20,758 bases of DNA, taken from WO2-35-19 sp964365465. GTDB taxonomy: Bacteria > Patescibacteriota > Minisyncoccia > Phycocordibacterales > WO2-35-19. Under the pieces are notes generated by a model. That model did no database searches. It was not told the origin of the DNA and saw nothing but the letters and a program-made list of their open reading frames with translations. The position numbers and the translations under genes were made by a program. Shown here one piece after another: positions 6,338 to 13,225 of this stretch. Location of the stretch: assembly GCA_964365465.1 (NCBI GenBank), contig CAYIPT010000012.1, forward strand, positions 1-20,758. Direction: 5' to 3'. Each line of letters opens with the position of its first letter. The stretch's first letter is position 1.

Positions 6338-7385
6338 GAAAAGAATTATTTTAAGTTTGGCGGTTATTGCCGTCGTCTCTGTAGTTGCCGTCGGCGCCAC
6401 CAGAGCGTTTTTCTCCGATACTGAAACAAGTACTGGAAATACATTCAGTGCAGGGACGATTGATATTGCAATCGATCAGCAAAATCCATGGACACAAAGT
6501 TATAGCATTGGCGACTTGAAACCAGGAGAAACGGGTTATATCAATTTTGACATAACCAATGTTGGCACAAATCCAGTCAATGTTTCCAAAAATCTAAGTG
6601 CTTTTGTAAACACTGGCGGAGAAGTTCAAAATTACTTCTGTTCGGCTTTACAAGAAAACACCTCGTCTGAACCAGAATGCGTGGCCGAGACCGCATTGGG
6701 AGTCAAAAAAGATGATGTCCAAAGCAAAATTGTTTATGATTTGTCGGTGAAAGTTTACGATGCCAGTAGTCAAGAAATCTGGTGGCAGGATATTTACACT
6801 GACGCCGAAGGAAAAAGTTTGACTGATGTTTATGGGCAAGACCAGTATGTCACTCTGGGCATGATTCCAGTTGGCGGATATATGCTAGTAAAGCAAAGCT
6901 ACCATTTTGACCCGCAGACTGGGAATGAATATCAAGGCGATACATTGTCATTTGATATGACGATCAAGGGTGAGCAATTGCCGCAAGGCGATAATGGTTT
7001 AGCATCTGTTGTTCTTGAAAACAAGAGCGGAGCGCCAAATTGGGACATTCTCCAATTTGACAGCGTAAAAGGAACTCTAAATTACCAGACATCAGGCGAT
7101 ACATTCAATTATAACTTCAGTGCCACCGTAAACACTCCCAACTTGAGTTATACTTTGCTTTATGTCGGACCAAGCGGAAACTTCCCGTATGTTAGTGAAG
7201 AAGTTATTGGTTCTGAAACAGCCGTTGGAACATCACTTTCACTTAGCGGAAGTCCAGATTTGGGAGTTGATATAACTAACGGTAAAGTATGGTTAGTTCC
7301 GTCAACTACCTATCCGTCCGGTTGGGACCACGCAAACAACCTGTATGAGACAGGTCTCATAAATTACAACGACACCAATAATTAG
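6336..7385 (+). CDS. TasA/CalY-type surface protein with SipW-dependent signal
   Basis: These 349 residues begin with the hallmark of SipW-dependent secreted proteins: a short hydrophobic core (4-19), then ATRAFFSDTETSTGNTFSAG and a beta-rich domain (DIAIDQQNPW...). This arrangement is that of TasA/camelysin (CalY) fibre proteins, where the signal is removed by the dedicated peptidase SipW. The rest looks like beta-sandwich material (D-x-T-N-x-G-T motif, GETGYINFDITNVG), plausibly two domains split near residue 225. The sipW-like gene follows 84 bases downstream. The start codon lies inside one arm of the 14-bp inverted repeat at 6230/6324. The protein is likely an extracellular fibre or matrix subunit; whether it polymerises is unknown. 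Confidence 0.82.
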   Translation: MKRIILSLAVIAVVSVVAVGATRAFFSDTETSTGNTFSAGTIDIAIDQQNPWTQSYSIGDLKPGETGYINFDITNVGTNPVNVSKNLSAFVNTGGEVQNYFCSALQENTSSEPECVAETALGVKKDDVQSKIVYDLSVKVYDASSQEIWWQDIYTDAEGKSLTDVYGQDQYVTLGMIPVGGYMLVKQSYHFDPQTGNEYQGDTLSFDMTIKGEQLPQGDNGLASVVLENKSGAPNWDILQFDSVKGTLNYQTSGDTFNYNFSATVNTPNLSYTLLYVGPSGNFPYVSEEVIGSETAVGTSLSLSGSPDLGVDITNGKVWLVPSTTYPSGWDHANNLYETGLINYNDTNN

Positions 7386-7404
7386 TCGTCGTAAAGTAAT
7401 TTTG

Positions 7405-7459
7405 AAGCCTCTAACCCCTCCCCACTTTTATTAAAAAGTGGGGAGGGAGAGTGAGGCCT
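7405..7459. repeat. GC-rich palindromic repeat between TasA-like gene and sipW
   Basis: CTCCCCACTTTT (7418-7429), loop ATTA, AAAAGTGGGGAG (7434-7445): a perfect 12-bp stem. It is flanked by AGCCTCTAACC on the left and GTGAGGC on the right, which extend the symmetry imperfectly. It could attenuate sipW relative to the fibre gene. It has the same plan as 5818-5857 with a different stem sequence. Confidence 0.75.
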
Positions 7460-7469
7460 TAAAAATATT

Positions 7470-8009
7470 ATGAAAAAATTATCAAAAATAATTTATTACA
7501 TAGTTCTTGCTTTAATTTTGGCTGTCGCCATACTGCTCATCGTTTCTATTTTTCCAATCACGGGCAATATAAAAGTTCTGACTGTTTTGTCCGGTTCAAT
7601 GGAACCAGCCGTTCATATTGGCAGTATAATAGTGGTAAAACCGGTATCAAATTATGGAGTCGGGGATATAATCACTTTCGGTCCAAATACAAAAAATCAG
7701 ATACCGACCACTCACCGCATTGCAGAAATTCGCGTCCAGGAGGGTCAGACGATTTATAAAACCAGAGGCGATGCCAATAACGCGGAGGATATGAAAGAGG
7801 TTTCAGGAAAAGATATTATCGGCAAGGTTTATCTTTCCGCGCCTCTTGCCGGGTATGCGGTTGATTTTGTCAGAAAACCGCTCGGTTTGGTTTTAATTGT
7901 CATTCTGCCGGCCACTCTTATCATTTATGATGAGGCGAGGAAAATAATGAAAGAAGTCAAGAAGATAAAAAATTCCAAAATTTCAAATAATTTAGAAGGA
8001 AATGTTTAG
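7470..8009 (+). CDS. sipW: SipW-type signal peptidase I (ER-like, S26B)
   Basis: This 179-residue membrane peptidase has a TM anchor (7-29), the nucleophile motif LSGSMEPAVHIGS (S43), a second box PTTHRI in which His82 takes the place of the Lys of ordinary LepB, and the acidic box RGDANNAED (99-107). Ser/His instead of Ser/Lys is the mark of the archaeal/ER/SipW branch. A second membrane segment lies at about 137-154. The gene sits between two proteins bearing SipW-type signals (6336 and 8002), its likely substrates, and overlaps the latter by 8 bases. The ordinary LepB is encoded separately at 18167-18766. Confidence 0.92.
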   Translation: MKKLSKIIYYIVLALILAVAILLIVSIFPITGNIKVLTVLSGSMEPAVHIGSIIVVKPVSNYGVGDIITFGPNTKNQIPTTHRIAEIRVQEGQTIYKTRGDANNAEDMKEVSGKDIIGKVYLSAPLAGYAVDFVRKPLGLVLIVILPATLIIYDEARKIMKEVKKIKNSKISNNLEGNV

Positions 8010-9444
8010 TACCAGAAGAAAAAGGAAAAAGATATTTAAAAAATTTGAGAAGGCGGTGTTTAGATTTGCGCCAGCTACGCTTTTAATAATGGGGATGTTG
8101 GTTTTTAATGTTTATCCGACTAACGCTTATTTCAATGATATTGAAAACTCGGTTGACAATACATTTTCTGCTGGAATATTAGACATCGGTATTTCTGGCG
8201 GAAATGTATCTGGCGTTGTTCTTTCTGGCAATTCCACAACAACCACAACTATATTATCAAAAACAAATCTAGCCAATTTGGACTATCAATATTTTGCCAG
8301 TTCAACAATTTTGGATACCAACCAGACCGCCTGCGATTATATTACAATATCTGCCTCAAGTTCTCTTCAAAACTACTCGGCGTTATTGAAAGATTTTGTT
8401 TCAAGTGTCGGTGTTCCGACTGGTCCCGTCCAATGGGATTTTACTTTCACGGTGGCTGATTCTATTCCATCTGCTGATTTAGGCAAAATATGCAATTTCA
8501 AAATTTCTTACGCGGCTTGGCAGACAAATTTGCCAAATAGTTCGCAAGGTTTTGGCGATATTGCCGAAATGGTTGGTTCAATCCAAATTGGAACAGCGCC
8601 AACTATACCGGCGCCAGCCGTGCCGGATATTGTATTGAATGAATTTTTGCCTAATCCGATCGGTGATGATTTTGCAGACGCGCCAGATGGAGAATGGGTT
8701 GAGTTGTATAATAACAGTTCAACAAACAGTTTTGAATTAAGCAGTTGGTATATTAGGGATGCAGAAAATAATAATGTAAATATTTTATTAAGCAATACTT
8801 ATGATTTTTCCATACACGCATCAAGCACAACTATTGCTCCGCATGGCTGGTTGGTAGTTTATATGAATAAAAGTTTTTTAAATAATTCTGGCGCTGAAAC
8901 AATCACGCTTTATAACAGTAGCGGTGTTTCCCAAGATTTTTATTCTTATTCTTCTTCTAGTGTACCGATAAACAAATCTTTTGCTAGAATTCCGGATGGC
9001 ACTGGCGCTTGGGTTGACCCGATACCGACACCAGGCGGGCCGAATAAAATTGAGGAAATTTTAGGAAACGGGTCATTAGTAGATTTAACGGCTCAAATAG
9101 TAGGGGGTGAATCGTTGACCACGGAAACGGCCACTAGCACAGAATCAATCGCTACAAGCACTGAAAATATAATTAGTGATTTAGTAGCCACAACAACACC
9201 GGAAATTATTGCAGAAACAGCCAGTACAACACCAGAAATAATTGAACCCCAACCTTCGCCAGAGGCTTCCGACGTCGCTGAAGCTATGCCGGACAAGACG
9301 GCGGGCGAAGCAGAACCAGCCATAATACCACCTGAGCCGGAAGTAATTCTGGCCCCCTCTCCTTCGCAAGGAGAGGGCGGGGGTGAGGTCGTGTCAGAAC
9401 CAATTATTGAAACGCCAGTAATTATAGAACCAGAAACAATATGA
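8002..9444 (+). CDS. Lamin-tail-domain surface protein with SipW-type signal
   Basis: The 480 residues comprise a basic N-terminus, hydrophobic core (about 24-40) and SipW-type motif NAYFNDIENSVDNTFSAG; a beta-rich region to about 205; and a lamin-tail domain (LTD, about 209-345) opening with DIVLNEFLPNP and DGEWVELYNN and closing with GTGAWVDPIPTPGGPN. A Thr/Glu/Pro-rich low-complexity tail (about 365-480) follows. LTDs occur in secreted bacterial proteins, often in adhesion or surface nucleic-acid contexts. Part of the tail (APSPSQGEGGGE) is encoded by a palindromic repeat at 9353-9388. No LPXTG or C-terminal anchor is visible. The gene overlaps sipW by 8 bases and the next gene by 4, so the operon is tight. 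Confidence 0.82.
   Translation: MFSTRRKRKKIFKKFEKAVFRFAPATLLIMGMLVFNVYPTNAYFNDIENSVDNTFSAGILDIGISGGNVSGVVLSGNSTTTTTILSKTNLANLDYQYFASSTILDTNQTACDYITISASSSLQNYSALLKDFVSSVGVPTGPVQWDFTFTVADSIPSADLGKICNFKISYAAWQTNLPNSSQGFGDIAEMVGSIQIGTAPTIPAPAVPDIVLNEFLPNPIGDDFADAPDGEWVELYNNSSTNSFELSSWYIRDAENNNVNILLSNTYDFSIHASSTTIAPHGWLVVYMNKSFLNNSGAETITLYNSSGVSQDFYSYSSSSVPINKSFARIPDGTGAWVDPIPTPGGPNKIEEILGNGSLVDLTAQIVGGESLTTETATSTESIATSTENIISDLVATTTPEIIAETASTTPEIIEPQPSPEASDVAEAMPDKTAGEAEPAIIPPEPEVILAPSPSQGEGGGEVVSEPIIETPVIIEPETI
9353..9388. repeat. Palindromic repeat embedded in frame in the LTD gene
   Basis: CCCTCTCCTT (9355-9364), loop CGC, AAGGAGAGGG (9368-9377), then CGGGGGTGAGG. It is the inverted orientation of the CCTCACCCC element at 5818-5857. 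It is 36 bases long, so it adds 12 codons without changing frame. Confidence 0.75.
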
Positions 9445-10511
9445 AAAAAATTATAATTCCAATTTTGTTCTTGCTTCCCCTCTCGGCTTTCGCGGCCAAC
9501 CCGCCTCTTTCTGTTTCTTTTAATCCAAATCCGCTTTTCAGCGATTCCAATTTTTTGCCGGGTGATTATAAAGAAGCAAGCATAATCATGGGAAATGGCG
9601 ATAGTGTTGAAAGAAACGCTTATATAGAAGCGGTTAATACTTCCAATATCGGCAATTTGGCCAGTCAAATGAATTTGAGAATACTTGATGGCTCAACGGA
9701 AATTTACAATAACAATTTTGAAGATTTCCTGAACGCCGGCCCGGTGCCATTGTCTAGTATTGGCACAGGTGATTCCAAAACCTATAATTTAAAAATAACT
9801 TTTCTTGAAAATGCGAGTGACAATTATCAAGGCAAGACCCTCAAGTTTGATATTTGCGTCGGATTTTCGGGTGGCAACCAGCATTGCACCAACGACATTG
9901 TTATAACTCCTGAACATGGCACTGGAGGCGGCGCTTCGGGAGGCGGTTCAGGCGGCTCGCATCTGCTTATTTACAATGAAAGAAACGAAGACCCGATTTT
10001 AGAAACAACAAGCATTGCTATTCATTGGGAAACGAATAAACCGGCTACTTCCCAAGTTATTTACGGCCTTGCGTCTGGCAGCCCATATATTTTGGATTTA
10101 AATAATTCCCCATACTTTGGTTATCCGTTTGGTACAAGTGAAGATTTAAATAAAGTCATAAACCACTCTATGACTTTGACCGGTTTAACACCGGGTGCAA
10201 CTTATGTGTATAGAGTAGTTTCTCGCGCTTCGCCTCCAACTATAAGCTATGAGCACAAGTTTACAGTGCCAACTTCCGGTTCTTTGGGAATTTCTGGCGT
10301 TAGCGCGACGAAGCCGGGGGCGGAGTCGGCGGGAGAAATACTCGGAGTCAATAGCGCGGCGTCAACTTCTAATGAAAACAATTTGGCCGCCGCGTTTGCC
10401 GGCGGCTGGAATAATTTATTCTCATGGTGGTGGTTTTGGGTTCTTCTTGTGCTTTTAATCGCTTACATTTTTTGGAGATTTGTTTTAAAATCAAGGAATG
10501 AGGGGGATTAA
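9441..10511 (+). CDS. Secreted surface protein with C-terminal membrane anchor
   Basis: These 356 residues have a classical Sec signal (1-19, cleavage after AFA), an N-terminal beta-sandwich domain (about 20-155), a Gly/Ser linker (GTGGGASGGGSGGS, about 160-173), a fibronectin-III-like domain (about 178-275, with HWETNKPATSQVIYG and TGLTPGATYVYRV, typical of Fn3/purple-phosphatase-like domains) and a Trp-rich C-terminal TM helix (329-347) followed by a basic tail. It would stay in the cytoplasmic membrane with the domains outside. Its ATG overlaps the stop of the LTD gene by 4 bases (ATGA). As the last anchored member of the surface operon, it may tether the fibre to the cell; this is inference. 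Confidence 0.75.
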   Translation: MKKIIIPILFLLPLSAFAANPPLSVSFNPNPLFSDSNFLPGDYKEASIIMGNGDSVERNAYIEAVNTSNIGNLASQMNLRILDGSTEIYNNNFEDFLNAGPVPLSSIGTGDSKTYNLKITFLENASDNYQGKTLKFDICVGFSGGNQHCTNDIVITPEHGTGGGASGGGSGGSHLLIYNERNEDPILETTSIAIHWETNKPATSQVIYGLASGSPYILDLNNSPYFGYPFGTSEDLNKVINHSMTLTGLTPGATYVYRVVSRASPPTISYEHKFTVPTSGSLGISGVSATKPGAESAGEILGVNSAASTSNENNLAAAFAGGWNNLFSWWWFWVLLVLLIAYIFWRFVLKSRNEGD

Positions 10512-11031
10512 AGAAATTATGAAAATTTCTAACAGGATGAAATTAAAAATCGCTATTGTTTGTTTGGCGGTTCTGGTTGTTTTAATTGGAGTTGTGCCTG
10601 GTTTGCGAATCGGGGTTATTGATTCACTCTCGGCGATTTATGCCAGCGTCTTGGTTAATTTAACTAATCAAAATAGAATAGCCGCTAATATTTCAGAATT
10701 AAAAATAAATCCGCTTCTTGAAAAGGCGGCCCAGATGAAAGCTGACGATATGGCGACTAGAAGCTATTTCGCCCACAATACGCCCGAGGGTAAAACGCCG
10801 TGGTATTGGTTTGAATTGGTTGGTTACAAATATTTATACGCCGGAGAAAATCTAGCTGTTAATTTTGAAAACAGCGAAGATGTAGAAACCGCATGGATGA
10901 ATTCCCGCGGTCACTTTTTGAATATCATGAACCCCAAATTCACTGAAATAGGCATAGCCACCTCCACCGGCTTCTACAAAAACCGCCAGGCGATTTTTGT
11001 CGTCCAAATGTTCGGGTCCCCCTTAAGATAA
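10498..11031 (+). CDS. CAP/SCP (PR-1-like) domain protein, membrane-anchored
   Basis: This 177-residue protein has an N-terminal membrane helix (about 17-40) and a CAP domain (about 52-175). Visible CAP motifs are NQNRIAANISELKINPLLEKAA, MATRSYFAHNTPEGKTPW, GYKYLYAGENLAV, AWMNSRGHFLNIMNPKFTEIGIA and the final VQMFG. The paired histidines of the CAP cavity are present (H in YFAH and in RGHF). Bacterial CAP proteins are extracytoplasmic and mostly uncharacterised. The start is ambiguous: ATG 10498 overlaps the upstream stop by 14 bases, while ATG 10519 gives a 170-residue protein without overlap. The C-terminal SPLR and stop codon come from the adjacent palindromic element (11018-11051). Confidence 0.85.
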   Translation: MRGIKEIMKISNRMKLKIAIVCLAVLVVLIGVVPGLRIGVIDSLSAIYASVLVNLTNQNRIAANISELKINPLLEKAAQMKADDMATRSYFAHNTPEGKTPWYWFELVGYKYLYAGENLAVNFENSEDVETAWMNSRGHFLNIMNPKFTEIGIATSTGFYKNRQAIFVVQMFGSPLR

Positions 11032-11051
11032 GGGGGATTTTAGGGGGTTAG
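11018..11051. repeat. CCCCCTTA-type palindromic element between convergent genes
   Basis: CCCCCTTA (11018-11025), loop AGA, TAAGGGGG (11029-11036), followed by ATTTTAGGGGGTTAG. Near-identical copies lie at 15107-15139 and 11705-11737. The element supplies the last codons and stop of the CAP gene and the last residues (LTP) and stop of trxB on the other strand. It is probably also a bidirectional terminator. Confidence 0.78.
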
Positions 11052-11993
11052 GGAAAGATAAATATTTTCCAAGGCCTTGACAGCATCGCCGGCGGCTATG
11101 TTGTTTTGATGATAAAGGGTGTCGGTGCAATCGCCGGCCGCCCAAATTCCTTCTCTGTTGGTTCTTTGGGTTTGATGGTCAATTTTTATGCGCCCGATTT
11201 CATCTGTTTCCACTAAATTATCAGCAAAGGAAGTGGCTGGCATACTGCCTATTTCCACAAATATACCTTCCGTTTTAATTTCAATTTTATCTACAAAGGG
11301 CGCGGTTCTTTTATAAACCAATGACTCTACGAATTTTTCTCCTTTTATTTCAACGGGTGTGACGTTGGCAACTGCTTTCATTTTGGAATTTTCAAGCACT
11401 TTTTTGACAGTGACAGGATCGGCATTAAATTCATATTGAGAGATCAGGGTGACACTTTTGCAGTAGGCAAGCAATTGAGCGGCGGTCTCAAAACCGGCGT
11501 TGCCCCCGCCTATAACTATTACATCCTTGCCGGCGAAAAAAGGCCCGTCGCAGGAAGCGCAATAAGTGATACCCTTGCCCTCAAATTCTTTGGCTCCGGG
11601 AATATTTAATTTTCTTCGGGAACTGCCGGTGGCGACCAGAATGGTTTTTGTTTGATACTCTACCTTGTTTGTTTTGACAGAAAAAATACTTTTTTCTTCC
11701 GATTCCCCCCTTAATTTAAGGGGGGGTAGGGGGGTTATTTTCATGACTCTTTCCCCTTCTTTTATATCAACAAAACCATTGGCATAAAATTTGACATGCT
11801 CTTTTAATTTTTTTGCCAAATCCATGCCGGATATGGCGACAGTGCCTATCCAGTTTTGGATTTCGTTTGACTCAACGCTCTGACCGCCAAAACTTTCAGC
11901 AACAATTATTGTTTTAATTTGTTTTCGCGCCGCGTAAACCCCCGCCGCCGCTCCCGCCGGCCCTCCGCCTATAATTATTAAATCATAGTCCAT
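11040..11993 (-). CDS. trxB: Thioredoxin reductase-like FAD/NAD(P)H oxidoreductase
   Basis: This 317-residue flavoprotein has the FAD Rossmann motif IIIGGGPAGAAAG (7-18), the redox-active pair CASC (C145, C148) in ITYCASCDGPFF, the pyridine-nucleotide motif VIGGGNAGFETA (160-171) and the terminal AAGDCTD FAD box. It would reduce cytoplasmic thioredoxin with NADPH and so could feed electrons to CcdA. The start is the ATG at 11993; further upstream the frame runs through a repeat. Residues 85-98 (KITPLPPLKLRGES) are encoded by a palindromic element inserted in frame in the FAD domain. The C-terminal LTP and stop also come from a repeat. It is the last gene of the rpsU-ybeY-ftsA-ftsZ cluster, behind a double hairpin. 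Confidence 0.93.
   Translation of the reverse strand: MDYDLIIIGGGPAGAAAGVYAARKQIKTIIVAESFGGQSVESNEIQNWIGTVAISGMDLAKKLKEHVKFYANGFVDIKEGERVMKITPLPPLKLRGESEEKSIFSVKTNKVEYQTKTILVATGSSRRKLNIPGAKEFEGKGITYCASCDGPFFAGKDVIVIGGGNAGFETAAQLLAYCKSVTLISQYEFNADPVTVKKVLENSKMKAVANVTPVEIKGEKFVESLVYKRTAPFVDKIEIKTEGIFVEIGSMPATSFADNLVETDEIGRIKIDHQTQRTNREGIWAAGDCTDTLYHQNNIAAGDAVKALENIYLSLTP
11705..11737. repeat. CCCCCTTA-type palindrome inside trxB
   Basis: CCCCCCTTAA (11705-11714) and TTAAGGGGGG (11716-11725) flank a single central T, followed by GTAGGGGGGTT. It is the same family as 11018-11051 and 15107-15139. It is read in frame by trxB as roughly TPLPPLKLRG. Confidence 0.75.
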
Positions 11994-12014
11994 ATAGCTA
12001 TTATAACTCTCCCT

Positions 12015-12080
12015 ACCCTCTCTTACAACAAGAGAGGGTTTTTGAAGCCCCCCTCTTGTTGTAAGAGGGGGGTTGGGGGG
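12015..12080. repeat. Double-hairpin palindromic element between ftsZ and trxB
   Basis: Hairpin one is ACCCTCTCTT-acaac-AAGAGAGGGT (12015-12039). Hairpin two is CCCCCCTCTT-gttgt-AAGAGGGGGG (12048-12072), followed by TTGGGGGG. The loops and inner stems of the two hairpins are reverse complements, so the element can fold as two hairpins or one long stem. It probably modulates read-through or mRNA stability between ftsZ and trxB. Confidence 0.72.
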
Positions 12081-12082
12081 CG

Positions 12083-13180
12083 TTATTTTAATTTTGAACG
12101 CCTCAGGAACGCCGGGACAGCGCCCCATTCGTCATCATCATCTATTATGTTTTGTTTTTTTTCCTCTTCTTTTTGGTCCTCTTTTCCCAAAATAGAATTG
12201 AATATCTGGTTCTTCTTCGTATAAGCTTCCGGAAATCCGCTGGCGATAACAGTTATTTTTATCTCGCCTTTCTTTAGTTTATCATCTCTGACTGTTCCAA
12301 AAATTATTTTAGCGTTCGGATCCACAGATTCAGTAATGAGTTTGGCGGCGTCGTGTATTTCAAACATAGTGAGGTCGTCGCCGCCGGCAATGGAAAACAG
12401 CACTCCTTTGGCGCCGTTTATATTAACTTCCAGAAGGGGAGAGTTGATAGCCAATTTGGCCGCTTCTTCGGCTCTTTTTTCTCCACTAGCTCTGCCTATG
12501 CCCATCAAAGCTCCTCCGGCGCTTTCCATAATCGCTCTGATATCGGCAAAATCAATATTTATAATGCCCGGCATAGTAATCAAATCAGAAATGCCCTCAA
12601 CGGCCGACTTCAAAATATCATCGCACATAGCGAAAGCATTTTTGGCTGATGTCTCTTTATCAATCGTGGCCAATAATCTGTCGTTTGGAATAACTATTAA
12701 AGCGTCAACCGATTGGCGAAGTTCCTCCAGCCCCACTTCAGCTATGCGCATTCTTTGCTGACCTTCAAATGAAAACGGCTTGGTCACCACCGCCACCGTC
12801 AGAGCGTCAAGTTCTTTGGCGGTGCGAGCCACAATGGGCGCCGCTCCGGTGCCGGTGCCGCCCCCGAGACCGCAAGCAATAAAAACCATATCGGCTCCCT
12901 TGATGGCTTCCTGAATTTCTTCTTTGGTTTCTTCTACTGCCCGCTTGCCGAGTTCCGGATTCATGCCGGTGCCCAATCCGCGAGTCAGATTTTTTCCGAT
13001 GTGTATTTTTTTCTTGGCTTCCGAATGATGCAGATCCTGCGCGTCCGTATTAATAGCTATAAATTCCACCCCCCTAACTCTTGAATTAATCATATGGTTC
13101 ACGGCATTTTTGCCGGAACCGCCGATGCCAAGAACTTTTATTCTGGCGAAAGCTTCTACTTCTGGTTTAATTTGAGGCAT
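12083..13180 (-). CDS. ftsZ: Cell-division GTPase FtsZ
   Basis: This 365-residue tubulin homologue builds the Z ring. All nucleotide-binding landmarks are present: VLGIGGSGKNAVNHM (16-30), INTDAQDL, the tubulin signature GGGTGTGAAP (106-115), and the T7 loop region NIDFADIRAIM needed for GTP hydrolysis in the neighbouring subunit. After a short acidic/basic linker, the C-terminal tail DDEWGAVPAFLRRSK corresponds to the FtsA-binding peptide. I chose ATG 13180; the upstream TTG extension (to 13198) lacks conserved residues. No Shine-Dalgarno is visible. The gene lies 45 bases downstream of ftsA, the usual divisome order. Confidence 0.97.
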   Translation of the reverse strand: MPQIKPEVEAFARIKVLGIGGSGKNAVNHMINSRVRGVEFIAINTDAQDLHHSEAKKKIHIGKNLTRGLGTGMNPELGKRAVEETKEEIQEAIKGADMVFIACGLGGGTGTGAAPIVARTAKELDALTVAVVTKPFSFEGQQRMRIAEVGLEELRQSVDALIVIPNDRLLATIDKETSAKNAFAMCDDILKSAVEGISDLITMPGIINIDFADIRAIMESAGGALMGIGRASGEKRAEEAAKLAINSPLLEVNINGAKGVLFSIAGGDDLTMFEIHDAAKLITESVDPNAKIIFGTVRDDKLKKGEIKITVIASGFPEAYTKKNQIFNSILGKEDQKEEEKKQNIIDDDDEWGAVPAFLRRSKLK

Positions 13181-13225
13181 ACAAATGTAGGGTACCAAAG
13201 AAGTTATAAAAATGCAAAGCTTGAA

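Noticed and set aside
9093..9668. Minus-strand frame opposite the LTD-protein tail
   Set aside because: It is a shadow of the low-complexity Thr/Glu/Pro tail with no start signals or motif.
11994..12128. Upstream extension of trxB (45 residues)
   Set aside because: It runs through the double-hairpin repeat and into ftsZ; the flavoprotein fold begins at the ATG at 11993.
12336..12761. Plus-strand frames opposite ftsZ
   Set aside because: They are antisense to a well-conserved ftsZ; their open length follows from codon bias.
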